Both the position numbers and the translations under genes were made by a program. The notes beneath the pieces are model-generated. The model was not told where the DNA came from, ran no database searches, and was given only the letters and a program-made list of their open reading frames with translations. A stretch of DNA of 46,627 nucleotides from Paludibacter sp. (lineage in GTDB: Bacteria > Bacteroidota > Bacteroidia > Bacteroidales > Paludibacteraceae): contig JADGPS010000016.1 in assembly GCA_017882285.1 (NCBI GenBank), positions 1 to 46,627 on the forward strand, in the 5' to 3' direction. This document shows, one piece after another, positions 25,924-35,545 of this stretch (position 1 is its first letter; each line of letters begins with the position of its first letter).

Positions 25924-26862
25924 TCAATTGTCAAAGTTGTGACATTTTCTACAATTGGATTTATAGGTAGCATCATTGTTGTGGCAGTCAGTACATTTTG
26001 TCCAAACGCCTTTATGTCTTCCCGAATAAATTCCAAACCAACTATCGTGAATTTGGAAACGGACATTATTCCAACTAATATTATTATGACAATCGGAACA
26101 GGCATATTTTGTCATTTTTGTAGCATGTGCCGGAATTAAAGTTATCGCAGCACCTTCACTGTGGCAACTTAAACAATCGGAAGATAATTTTTTTTGATAG
26201 TTATTATCTATATGACATAGTTGACATGGTATGTTATGGCCTCCGGTTAATGGGAAAATACTGTGATCAAAGCCATTACCAATTGAATTCCAGCTCCGTC
26301 CCACCATGTTGTGACATCGTTCACAATCGATGCCAAAACCTGCCATTTTATGGTTCGGTTTCGCTGTAATCTCATATTGATATTGATGACAGGAATAGCA
26401 GTCGGATCGGATATTATTGAATCGAAGCAAGGATGCCGAAGTATGACAACGATTACAATCAGCCGAAGCATGTTCCCCTACAAGCGGAAATCCCTGTTGT
26501 TGATGTATTTGCCTTATTTTGGTAACAATCCATGAATTCGAGGTATGGCAATGTGCACAATCTTTTCCAACAGTACCTTCATGTAAATCGGTGTGACAGG
26601 CAGAACATTCGGTTGGAGCTTTCGAAAAAACAAGCGTTGTATGGCATTTACGACAATTCACAGCTTTATGCTGTCCTACAAGCGGAAAATTGGTTTTGGT
26701 GTGATTAAAACCATCCCGTTTAATTTTATTCCAGTTGTCAGCTGTATGGCAGATTGCACAATCTTTTTTAAAGTTTTCACCGTGCGGTGATTTCGGTGAC
26801 GCGGCAAAAATGCCAGACCACGCCAAAACTGTGAAAATGAATATGATAAATCTGTTTCTCAT
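25924..26862 (-). CDS. Exported 12-haem c-type cytochrome
   Basis: The 312-residue protein has a signal peptide (about 1-20, cleavage near IFAAS) and twelve CxxCH haem-binding motifs (CAICH, CRKCH, CSACH, CAHCH, CNRCH, CYSCH, CERCH, CQLCH, CLSCH, CSDCH, CTDCH, CRKCH), about one haem per 24 residues. Between motifs the phrase FPLVGxHxxxxCxxCH recurs, supplying extra histidines as axial ligands in the manner of cytochrome c3/c7-like proteins. No catalytic signature of a nitrite or other reductase is visible, so it is probably an electron carrier. It ends about 44 bases before the barrel gene start and begins 47 bases after the 20-haem gene. Confidence 0.93.
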   Translation of the reverse strand: MRNRFIIFIFTVLAWSGIFAASPKSPHGENFKKDCAICHTADNWNKIKRDGFNHTKTNFPLVGQHKAVNCRKCHTTLVFSKAPTECSACHTDLHEGTVGKDCAHCHTSNSWIVTKIRQIHQQQGFPLVGEHASADCNRCHTSASLLRFNNIRSDCYSCHQYQYEITAKPNHKMAGFGIDCERCHNMVGRSWNSIGNGFDHSIFPLTGGHNIPCQLCHIDNNYQKKLSSDCLSCHSEGAAITLIPAHATKMTKYACSDCHNNISWNNVRFQIHDSWFGIYSGRHKGVWTKCTDCHNNDATYKSNCRKCHNFDN

Positions 26863-26909
26863 TTTTCTTAACTGCTTACTAACTACCGACTACCAACTAC
26901 TTACTGTTG

Positions 26910-28505
26910 TCACGAGTGACATTTCGAACAACTGATATCGCTGAATTTATATTCAATATATTTCCCTTTATTGTTCATTACCGGCTTATGACATTCTTCA
27001 CACCTGACAGTTACATGTGCTCCATCCAGTTTAAACCGTGAGGTAGTATGATCAAATTTAGCATGTTCCCATTTGTCAAAACCGTGACAGCGCGTACAAT
27101 CGGTTTTACCATTGACAGCGAATTGTCCTACATGCGAATCTTTATGGCAAGAGGAGCATTCACGAGATAGACCGTCAAATTGTTGCGTGCGAATACCTTT
27201 TTCATTTTTTCCGTAATGGCATTCACCACAAGCAATTAATGCATGAGAACCCTCCAGTTTGTATCCGGTTTTGTCGTGATCGAAGGTGATTTTCTTCCAG
27301 TTTTTTACCTTGTGGCAAACGATGCAATCTTCGTTTGGCATGAATTTTTCTTTAATAAATCCTTTGTGTTCGTTTTTATGGCAATCAATACAACGACTTC
27401 CCATGTTTCGGAAAGTCCAGATTCCCTGTTTCTTATGGCAAGCCATACAAGGGCTGGCTATGTGCGCACCATCGAGCGGGAATTTTGAGGCATTGTGTTG
27501 TTCTATAGTATACGTGCCGGGCGTAAAACCATTGTTGTTATGACAGTGATTACAGTCAGGTGAAACATCTTTTTTTGCAAATTCACCTTTGTGATAATCA
27601 ACGTGACAATCTTTGCAATTCTCGTGTTTTATTGGGGTAGTCAGTTTTGGACCTTTATGACATTGTTTGCAGTCAACCAGTTTGTGTTTCCCTAACAATT
27701 TAAAGTTTGTTTTGTCGTGATCAAATACCTTCAGCGCTTTATTGAAAAGGAAAGATTCTTCGGTGTGACAAAGTTTACAGTTTTGTCCTAATTTATTGTT
27801 GTGAACGTCTTTATGACAGTCGATACAGTTGGCGAAAGCAAGTCCTGATAGATTCTGGGATTTCTTTCCATTAATAATCAATACTTTATGACATTTCTCA
27901 CAACTTACAGTTTTATGTTGTCCCAACAGTGGGAAACGGGTTGTATTGTGATCAAATCCTGTCGCATTTTTAAATGAATTGTAATTGTGACAGGTTGCAC
28001 ATTTTGGAGACAATTTTCCCTGATGATAATCGTCATGACACAATAAACATTCCTGAGTAAGACCAAGATAGGTCGAAATTTTCTTTTTCAGTTTTGGATC
28101 TTTTATAAATGCCGGTTTATGGCAGGCAGTACATTCCTTTTTGGCGTGCTCTCCTTTCAATACGGAGCCTGTCAAAGCATGATTGAAAATCTTTTTGTTG
28201 AATCGGATTAGTTGAAAGTTACGTCCGTGATGTTCATTATGACAAACCGAACATTCTTTTCCGTTCACTTCTGCTGAAGCGTGGTATCCTTTTTTTGCTG
28301 CAATATTGGCTTTAATTTCCTTATGGCAATCCAGACATTTTTCGCGGGTAACTTTATTACCCACTACGTGACATTTGGTGCAATTAGTTACACCTTCAAA
28401 CGAAACGTGTGCATTACTCAAATCTCCCGGAGATAGTTGAGCAGATAAATTAAAATCGCCGAACAAAAATATACCAAATATCAATATCAGCTTTTGTATA
28501 TTCAT
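26910..28505 (-). CDS. Exported 20-haem c-type cytochrome
   Basis: The 531-residue protein has a signal peptide (about 1-22, FNLSAQ) and twenty CxxCH motifs, from CTKCH near residue 42 to CSKCH at the very C-terminus. Repeating units of the form FDHxxTxFxLxGxHxxxxCxxCH recur (about 150-220, 240-300, 400-530), which points to internal duplication and suggests an elongated haem wire. The style is that of cytochrome c3/c7-like multihaem proteins and no enzyme signature is seen. It is the first cytochrome after the haem-ligation gene. The short gap to the 12-haem gene contains a CTACCGACTACC micro-repeat. Function as a periplasmic or surface electron carrier is inferred. Confidence 0.93.
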   Translation of the reverse strand: MNIQKLILIFGIFLFGDFNLSAQLSPGDLSNAHVSFEGVTNCTKCHVVGNKVTREKCLDCHKEIKANIAAKKGYHASAEVNGKECSVCHNEHHGRNFQLIRFNKKIFNHALTGSVLKGEHAKKECTACHKPAFIKDPKLKKKISTYLGLTQECLLCHDDYHQGKLSPKCATCHNYNSFKNATGFDHNTTRFPLLGQHKTVSCEKCHKVLIINGKKSQNLSGLAFANCIDCHKDVHNNKLGQNCKLCHTEESFLFNKALKVFDHDKTNFKLLGKHKLVDCKQCHKGPKLTTPIKHENCKDCHVDYHKGEFAKKDVSPDCNHCHNNNGFTPGTYTIEQHNASKFPLDGAHIASPCMACHKKQGIWTFRNMGSRCIDCHKNEHKGFIKEKFMPNEDCIVCHKVKNWKKITFDHDKTGYKLEGSHALIACGECHYGKNEKGIRTQQFDGLSRECSSCHKDSHVGQFAVNGKTDCTRCHGFDKWEHAKFDHTTSRFKLDGAHVTVRCEECHKPVMNNKGKYIEYKFSDISCSKCHS

Positions 28506-28616
28506 TTATTGAATGTCAAATAGTTTGTCAGATAATTCGAAAATTAAAATTCTAACTGTATTAAAGTGCAATAATACAACAAATTACATTAATCTCAAAA
28601 TGATTAATGCCTGCAA

Positions 28617-31600
28617 TTATGCTTTATTTTTTCTTTCTGAATAGTAAGCCAGAATTATTAGTGAAATCACAAAAATAATTGTTAAATAAACTCCACTTGG
28701 AATAGTTGGAGGTGTTCCCTGCCCATAGGAATGCATGCCTGAAAAGTAATAGTTTACGCCAAAGAAAGTCATAATGATGGTACTAAATCCTAATAAAGCC
28801 AGACTGCTTAAAACGAGCTGATTATTTGCTTTTGGAATACTGCGTAAATGAAGAATGACAGCATAAACCAAAATACTGACCAATGCCCAGGTTTCTTTTG
28901 GATCCCAACCCCAATATCTTCCCCACGATTCATTTGCCCAAACACCACCAATAAAGCAGCCGATTGTCAGTAAAAATAAACCAACAATCAATGTCAACTC
29001 AATTATGTAGCTGATTTCCTGTATACTATTTTTCAGGTTGACGGAATTCTTTTTTGTTTTTGAAATCATTAAAATAAGATTCAACATGCCAAGTAATGCC
29101 CCCATAGCCAGAAAACCATAGCTTGAAGTAATTATTGCTACATGTATTATTAGCCAATAGGATTTCAAAACCGGAACTAGATTCGTAATTTCAGGATTCA
29201 TCCAACTCATACTGGCTACAATTAAAACAATAGCTGATAAAATACCTGTAACAGCCAGACTGATAGGCGATTTTCGTGAGAAAATTAAACCTGAAAGTGC
29301 AGCTGCCCATCCAACAAAAATCATGGTTTCATAACCATTGCTCCAGGGCGCATGACCCGAAATGTACCAACGAATTACTAAGCCAATGGTATAAACTGCA
29401 AATACCAGCAAAAAAAGATAAACGGCTGAATTCAAAACTTTTTCCAATCCCGATTTAGTTTTGAAAATATTAATCAAATGGAATATCAACAAAATAAAAC
29501 CTATAAAAGTATAAATATAAGCCAGTTGTCCAAAGATATTCAGTTCGTTATAAATGATCTCGAGACTAATTCTGCGGTTTGAAGGCAAATTGTCTCCGCC
29601 ATGTTGAAGTTGATAACTTTTGATCCTTTGAAGTTGTACGGTTGCCTGTCCCCAGTTATCTGACGACATGGCTTCATTTGATGACTTGAGGTAATTTTGA
29701 AATAATATTTCCGGTGAATCGGGTGCAGCAATGGAGCTTTTTCCCAGCATGGTATTCAGTTGTTCTTTTGACATTCCACCCATTCCTCCAGAAGGTGTTA
29801 TTCCCTCATTATTTAAAGGTGATGCTGACATTGCCGCCATACCAGCAGGACAAATTTGTCCGTGAACTGATTCCAATAGGATTGGTTTGGCACAAGTCCA
29901 TTTTTCATGTTCGTGTCCGGGAATTGGAAATATTGTCAACAGTCTGCCGTTAAATATCTGATAACAAATATTGACTCGTTCATCCACATTAATCAGTTCC
30001 TTATCGTAATCGTTACGCGAAGATTGCTCTTTTTGGTAAACTTTGTCAACTAAATCTTTTAGCCGGTATGTTCCACCATTATCAAAATCAAATAGTTGAT
30101 TAAATGAAACCTGATTTTTTACAGCTCCAAGCTCTTTGGCTAACCGGTCGTTTTTGACTTTTATGATTGGTTCATTTTGCCAGGTTGAAGGATTTGCACT
30201 TATGTCTATCAAAACTTCCACTGCCGACACTTTCTTATAGGAAGTTTGTTTTGAAATTTTACGTAAAATATCGGAAGCAAATGTGCTGAAAGGTTCAATG
30301 CGACCTTGAGCTTCATCCTGAATTAATAAACTGCTCAAGGCTTCCAAGTGGGCTTTTTTAGACGTTTCGGCACCGGCAGCAAACATAGAACCGGAAATAA
30401 CCAGCAAACCGGCTATAATAATTGCTTTTCCTGCTTTTCTTTTCTTTTGAAGTTCATTACTTAGTTTCAGAACTGTTCTGAAACGACTGTTTTTATTAAA
30501 TAAAGTCAAAATCATACCAATAGCCATGAATAAATATCCGGTGTAAGTGATAAAAGTTCCCCAATAATCGTGATTTACAGATAATATTGTCCCTTTTTCG
30601 TCATTATCGTACGACGATTGGAAAAAGCGATAACCACGGTAATTTAAAATATTGTTCATGAAAATCCGGTAAGGTCGCACGGTTTTCATTTCCGGATCGG
30701 TTACCGTAATTTCACTTGCATAAGAAGATGGACTGTTTGAACCGGGATAGCGATCGAGTTCAAATGCACGTAAGGTAATGTTAAAAGGCAATTTACGTTG
30801 TAATATTCCATACGACACAGAAACTTTCACGTCATTCAATTGGCATGTTGACGGTTGTGATACCTGATTTTCATGAACTAAAACATGTACTCGTCTGGAA
30901 CTATTTCCATCACTGACTTTGAAAATCAGGACATTATTAGCTTGTTTAATAATTCCTGTTTTATCCATCTCAGGAGTCATTTGGGTCAGATTCTTTTTTG
31001 CTTTCGACATGTAAGTTTTCAATACAAAAATCACATTTTCAGCTTTATAAATGGTTTTTTCTTCAACTTTAGTTGTATTCTCAGGTAATATTTCATCTTC
31101 ATTTTTTTGCATCATCCCTATTTTGGAGATGGGCAACTTGCTTTTAAAATAAAGCTGATTATTAACTAATGAAAATGAAACGTCAGTTTTGTGGGTGCTG
31201 TCATTGAACGCAAAAGAAATATCGTCAAACTTATTTGTTTCACCATTCATCAATATAAAATCCATTCCCTGATTGTCCTGATTCATTACAAACAGTGAAA
31301 GAGCCGGTTCACCCTTTTCATCCGGAACGATTGTTTCAATAGAATTTGGAACAAATAGCTCATTTTCAACAGTAATTGTTTTCCCTTCTATCTGTAATTT
31401 TTCCGAAAAATCAGTTGAACCGTTTTCCGAAAAACTTGCTTCAGTAGTTTTTTCAACTTTTTGGTTCTTATATTCTGCAACAATACCCACAGATGTTTTG
31501 TCCGACGATATTTCATTGGTTGTTTCGCCTTGCCGAATGTGCATGATACCTTCCGACCCAAAAAAACGGGTTGTGGCAGCCCCAATTAAAATACAAATAA

Positions 31601-31853
31601 ATGCCAGATGAAAAAGCAGGATACTGAATTTTCGTCTATTAAAAATTTTATAACGTACAATACCTCCTAATAGATTGATAATCAATAGTAAAAGTAAAAC
31701 TTCAAACCAAATAGAGTTGTAAACAATTGATTTGGCATATTCAGTACCTGAACTGTTCTCGGCAAAAGTGGCGTAGGCAATACCGACAGCGAAAATAAGC
31801 AATAAAACCACGGTGGTAATCATGGAAAAGAAGATGTCTTTCAGTTTTTTCAT
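28617..31853 (-). CDS. Fused ResB-CcsA cytochrome c biogenesis protein
   Basis: The 1078-residue membrane protein attaches haem to apocytochromes c (system II). The N-terminal third is ResB-like: membrane segments near 10-30, 48-65 and 75-95, a large extracytoplasmic region, and another membrane segment near 445-465. The C-terminal third is CcsA-like, with about eight membrane segments and the haem-handling motif WGRYWGWDPKETWAL at about 976-990. Between them lies an extracytoplasmic insert of some 300 residues. The fused arrangement resembles NrfI/CcsBA of epsilonproteobacteria and Bacteroidota. It sits directly upstream of two cytochromes with 32 predicted haems, so it probably serves them in the same transcript (112-base gap). 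Confidence 0.93.
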   Translation of the reverse strand: MKKLKDIFFSMITTVVLLLIFAVGIAYATFAENSSGTEYAKSIVYNSIWFEVLLLLLIINLLGGIVRYKIFNRRKFSILLFHLAFICILIGAATTRFFGSEGIMHIRQGETTNEISSDKTSVGIVAEYKNQKVEKTTEASFSENGSTDFSEKLQIEGKTITVENELFVPNSIETIVPDEKGEPALSLFVMNQDNQGMDFILMNGETNKFDDISFAFNDSTHKTDVSFSLVNNQLYFKSKLPISKIGMMQKNEDEILPENTTKVEEKTIYKAENVIFVLKTYMSKAKKNLTQMTPEMDKTGIIKQANNVLIFKVSDGNSSRRVHVLVHENQVSQPSTCQLNDVKVSVSYGILQRKLPFNITLRAFELDRYPGSNSPSSYASEITVTDPEMKTVRPYRIFMNNILNYRGYRFFQSSYDNDEKGTILSVNHDYWGTFITYTGYLFMAIGMILTLFNKNSRFRTVLKLSNELQKKRKAGKAIIIAGLLVISGSMFAAGAETSKKAHLEALSSLLIQDEAQGRIEPFSTFASDILRKISKQTSYKKVSAVEVLIDISANPSTWQNEPIIKVKNDRLAKELGAVKNQVSFNQLFDFDNGGTYRLKDLVDKVYQKEQSSRNDYDKELINVDERVNICYQIFNGRLLTIFPIPGHEHEKWTCAKPILLESVHGQICPAGMAAMSASPLNNEGITPSGGMGGMSKEQLNTMLGKSSIAAPDSPEILFQNYLKSSNEAMSSDNWGQATVQLQRIKSYQLQHGGDNLPSNRRISLEIIYNELNIFGQLAYIYTFIGFILLIFHLINIFKTKSGLEKVLNSAVYLFLLVFAVYTIGLVIRWYISGHAPWSNGYETMIFVGWAAALSGLIFSRKSPISLAVTGILSAIVLIVASMSWMNPEITNLVPVLKSYWLIIHVAIITSSYGFLAMGALLGMLNLILMISKTKKNSVNLKNSIQEISYIIELTLIVGLFLLTIGCFIGGVWANESWGRYWGWDPKETWALVSILVYAVILHLRSIPKANNQLVLSSLALLGFSTIIMTFFGVNYYFSGMHSYGQGTPPTIPSGVYLTIIFVISLIILAYYSERKNKA

Positions 31854-32046
31854 AAATACAAAGTATATATTTTGTTCTATTATAAGTAATAGAAGTTATT
31901 CATTGATATCATTAATTATTATTGACTACTTATCAGCTTTGAATCAATTTAAATTTGTAATTTATAAAATCAATCTGATTTGTTCAATTAACTTACTGTA
32001 TTGCAATGATATTTTATTTCTCCTGTACTCTTCTGTTTTTCTAAAT

Positions 32047-34416
32047 CTATTTAATCGTGTTTAGTTTGATAGTAGCATGTATTAAACTATCGGCTTGTGC
32101 CTCTATACTGATCTTTTTTGCATTGTCGGAGGCTTGCAGGAGTATGGTGGCAATTCCAGCTTCTGCATTTATCGGGTTTTGACCGACTAATGTTCCTCCT
32201 TCTTTAATTGTAAATCGAATGGATACACCGGAATCGCTGACCGGATTTCCTTTAGCATCACAAACAGTGGCATACACGAAAACCACATCAGTACCATTTG
32301 CTTTCAGTGATTTTCCGCTTCGGTCGTATGATAATTTCAGACGCGTTGCTTTTCCGGCAGTAGTCACTATGTCTTCTTTGACTAGCTTATTATCTTTAAA
32401 TCCGACTGCTTTTAAGGTTCCTGCTTCGAACGCTTTCAGATTGAAAACGAAAGGCGGACAGGGGAGATGGTCCGAAATATTGTTTCTTTCGGCTTTCTTT
32501 TTCTCAATGAATTTGCCGTTGAGATACAAGGCCACTTCTTCGCAATTGGAATATACCCTCAGATTACTAAAATCTGATTTAGCATTCCATGAGGATGCGA
32601 TTTTTACCGTTGGCAAACTCTGACTTCTGTAAAAATAATATGCAAATTTAGTCAACCGGAAAATATCCATAATTCCTGACGATTCAATATCGGGTGAATA
32701 TCCGCGGTTATAATCGAACATCAGCCAGTTGGCATCGCCCAGATGCGGACTTCGTAAATTGTCGTTATGTGCTTCCTGAAAGTTAGTAGCTTGCTGCAGC
32801 AGGCGTTTTTCACCATCGACCCGCAGTTGTCGGCTGGTTCGTTCATCACTTTTCAATCCTGCATATCCCGCCTGATTCAGTCCTGCATCCTGTGCAAAAT
32901 ATTCCCAGTCACCATATTCTCCGGTAAACAAAGGCGTTTTCCCGCTATAGTTTTTCCAGTAATAAGGAGGTTTTGCATGTTGCCGTGCGGGAATAAATAC
33001 ATCGTAGAATTTACTAATCCAACCACAGGTTATCAATTTCGATTCAGGCGATTCTTCCCCGGCAATTATTACCATCTGCTGCATAAAGTTGTCGGGCATG
33101 GGCGATTCATTGAGCGAAAGTTCCCAAATCGCTACGCAGGCATGATTCCGATCGCGACGTATCAAATCGCGTGCATCCTGATACGACCGTTGCATAAAGA
33201 TATCGTTGCCGACAAATTGCCAGCCGGGAATAGCATCTATCGTCAGAATTCCCAGTTCATCACAGGCATCCATAAACGCAGGAGACTGCGGATAATGTGA
33301 CAGACGGACAATATTAAATCCGGCTTCTTTGATTTTTAAGGCATCACGATATTGCGCGTTATCCGACAATGCATTGCCAATGTACGGATATTCCTGATGC
33401 CGGTTGGTTCCTGTCAACAACAGAGGTTTACCATTTATCATCAACTGTTCGTTGACGATTTCAAATTTCCGTATTCCTATTTTTTGAGTGATATGATCAG
33501 TTATCTCATTATTTTCGGTTACACTCACCTGTAACAAATAAAGGGCAGAATGATCGGTATGCCAGAGCGAAGGATTTGCAACTTTAATATTTTGCAAAAT
33601 GTTTATGTCGCTGTTTGGCTGTAACACTTGCTTTTCAGATGAAGCAGTTGCAATTAATTTACCCGATTTGTCGGTTAACTTGAGGTTTAAAACGAATTCA
33701 GCAGCCTTGTTTCTCTCGTTCCGGATATGCGTAGCAACGGCTACAGTTGCCAATTGTGCCGAAACTTCAGGATACCATATCCGTATCCCTCCAGACGCTG
33801 TACGGTTTTCTTTCACTGCATCGGTTATGTGCAGCAGATTGGAAATTATCAACGATACATTACGGTAAATACCACTGTAATAACAAAAATCGAGGGTTTT
33901 AATCGGTTTCCCTGGTGGAACTTCGGGGTTGTCGTGATTATCTGTTTTTACGATTAATCGATTTGATTTATCGAACGATATTTCTTTGCTTATGTCGATT
34001 ATAAATGGCAGATAACCGCCAAAATGTTTCATCAACAATTTACCGTTTAACCACACTTCGGCATGCTGCATGACTGCTTCGAATTCAATAAAGACTTTCT
34101 TGTTCTTCCATTCGGGTTTAGCCGTAAAATCTTTTTTATACCAACTGATTCCCATCCATAAATCAACAATAACCAATGGTTCCACTTTCGCTGTATGAGG
34201 TAAGGAGACAGTTTTCCAACCGATAAAGCTAAAATCGTTTCCGATAGGCAACACATTTTGTGAAGCCGTAAAGTCTTCCTGGTTACAGAATTGCCAACCG
34301 GAATTGAAATTTATTTTTTGCCGATTTTCAGCTGAAACACTTAATGAAATACAGGTAATTAAAATCAAAAGGAAAGATGTTTTTAAAGAGTGACTTAGCT
34401 TATTCGGTTGTTTCAT
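32047..34416 (-). CDS. GH2 family beta-galactosidase-like enzyme
   Basis: From ATG at 34416 the 789-residue protein has a signal peptide (about 1-29, ending SLSVSA). The domain order is a GH2 sugar-binding jelly roll (about 30-200), an Ig-like domain, the TIM barrel (about 300-590), and C-terminal beta domains (from about 610), the last resembling a bacterial Ig module. E437 in WELSLNESP is the expected acid/base and E500 in FTGEYGDW the nucleophile. A longer frame from 34449 overlaps the stop of the galactanase gene but adds residues before the signal peptide. As third gene after two GH53 galactanases it probably releases galactose from galacto-oligosaccharides; other GH2 specificities are possible. 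Confidence 0.88.
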   Translation of the reverse strand: MKQPNKLSHSLKTSFLLILITCISLSVSAENRQKINFNSGWQFCNQEDFTASQNVLPIGNDFSFIGWKTVSLPHTAKVEPLVIVDLWMGISWYKKDFTAKPEWKNKKVFIEFEAVMQHAEVWLNGKLLMKHFGGYLPFIIDISKEISFDKSNRLIVKTDNHDNPEVPPGKPIKTLDFCYYSGIYRNVSLIISNLLHITDAVKENRTASGGIRIWYPEVSAQLATVAVATHIRNERNKAAEFVLNLKLTDKSGKLIATASSEKQVLQPNSDINILQNIKVANPSLWHTDHSALYLLQVSVTENNEITDHITQKIGIRKFEIVNEQLMINGKPLLLTGTNRHQEYPYIGNALSDNAQYRDALKIKEAGFNIVRLSHYPQSPAFMDACDELGILTIDAIPGWQFVGNDIFMQRSYQDARDLIRRDRNHACVAIWELSLNESPMPDNFMQQMVIIAGEESPESKLITCGWISKFYDVFIPARQHAKPPYYWKNYSGKTPLFTGEYGDWEYFAQDAGLNQAGYAGLKSDERTSRQLRVDGEKRLLQQATNFQEAHNDNLRSPHLGDANWLMFDYNRGYSPDIESSGIMDIFRLTKFAYYFYRSQSLPTVKIASSWNAKSDFSNLRVYSNCEEVALYLNGKFIEKKKAERNNISDHLPCPPFVFNLKAFEAGTLKAVGFKDNKLVKEDIVTTAGKATRLKLSYDRSGKSLKANGTDVVFVYATVCDAKGNPVSDSGVSIRFTIKEGGTLVGQNPINAEAGIATILLQASDNAKKISIEAQADSLIHATIKLNTIK

Positions 34417-34445
34417 TGTATTATACAGAATTATGAAATTTGTAA

Positions 34446-35492
34446 TCATTTGAAAGCATTCAAAGCTACAGTTGGTTTTCCGTTATTATCAAAAGCACCA
34501 AGCGTATAACTGTTCCAATTCGAATAACATTCAGGCTCCCAATAGAAAACTCCCAAACCTTTGTTTCCGGTGACCGACTTTGTTTTCGTAATCAGATCAG
34601 ACAAAAAGTTTTTTGAAATTGCAGGTGAATCCCAACTCATACCCACTTCACAAATCATCACTTCTTTTCCATAACGACTTACCATATCGTTCATATTAGT
34701 GAGACATTGTGTGTTTAAGGAACTCCAGTTGGTGGTAGATGGGTAAAGCGACATGCCAATCAAATCCCATTTTCCGCCGTTGTTTTTCAATCCATCGAAT
34801 AACCAACGGAATAACCCGTTATCATTGCCATTTTGCACATGAACAATTACTTTAGCATTTGGAAAAACTGCTTTTACAGCATCATAACCGGCATTATTGA
34901 GTGCAGCATAATTTGCCATATTGGTGGAAGCCATTCCGTCAGGCCACAGTATTCCGTTTCCGGTTTCGTTGCCAACCTGAACCCATTCGGGTGTTATATT
35001 GTTTGTTTTCAATAAATCCAATACATCGGTGGAATGCGTAGCAACGACAGTTTTTAAATCGGTAAAACTAAGATTTGTCCAAGCTGTAGGTTTGGTTTGT
35101 TTAGAAGGATCAGCCCAAGAGTCACTGTAATGAAAGTCAATCATAATACGCATTCCAAGATTCGTGGCGCGAATAGCTTTGGCTAAAACATCTTGTGCAT
35201 TACACCAACCATCTGTAGGATTTACCCAAACCCGTAAACGAATTGAATTCATTCCCAGACTTTTCAACAGAGCCATACATTCCGTTTCGGTACCGGCAGA
35301 ATTGTAGAATTTTTTGCCGGAAGCTTCCATTTGTGTCACCCAACTTATATCGGCTCCTTTGGCAAAAAGCGTATCAATTTTTATCGTATCTATTTGATTT
35401 TCAATGGGATTGTTTTCTTTACATCCTGTTGGAAAAACCATGAATGCAAAGCCAATAAGTATTAAAAATGTTTTTAAAATATTTGATTTCAT
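34446..35492 (-). CDS. GH53 endo-beta-1,4-galactanase, lipoprotein
   Basis: This 348-residue enzyme cleaves beta-1,4-galactan, a side chain of plant pectin. It begins with a lipoprotein signal (lipobox PTGC, cysteine near residue 24), so it is probably held on the outer membrane. The GH53 barrel shows FAKGADISWVTQMEASG at the start, E176 (VQVGNETG) as acid/base, E282 (MICEVGMSW) as nucleophile and GLGVFYWEPE near the end. It is paralogous to the next gene upstream but not nearly identical. It lies 53 bases after that gene and 29 bases before the GH2 start. Confidence 0.93.
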   Translation of the reverse strand: MKSNILKTFLILIGFAFMVFPTGCKENNPIENQIDTIKIDTLFAKGADISWVTQMEASGKKFYNSAGTETECMALLKSLGMNSIRLRVWVNPTDGWCNAQDVLAKAIRATNLGMRIMIDFHYSDSWADPSKQTKPTAWTNLSFTDLKTVVATHSTDVLDLLKTNNITPEWVQVGNETGNGILWPDGMASTNMANYAALNNAGYDAVKAVFPNAKVIVHVQNGNDNGLFRWLFDGLKNNGGKWDLIGMSLYPSTTNWSSLNTQCLTNMNDMVSRYGKEVMICEVGMSWDSPAISKNFLSDLITKTKSVTGNKGLGVFYWEPECYSNWNSYTLGAFDNNGKPTVALNAFK

Positions 35493-35545
35493 ATGAATTA
35501 TTTTTAAGAATCAAGATACAAATATTTGTAATTATGAATTCTTAG

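Noticed and set aside
26910-28505. Multihaem protein as nitrite reductase or octahaem enzyme
   Set aside because: All haem sites are plain CxxCH; there is no CxxCK or enzyme-specific signature, and the haem count is too high.
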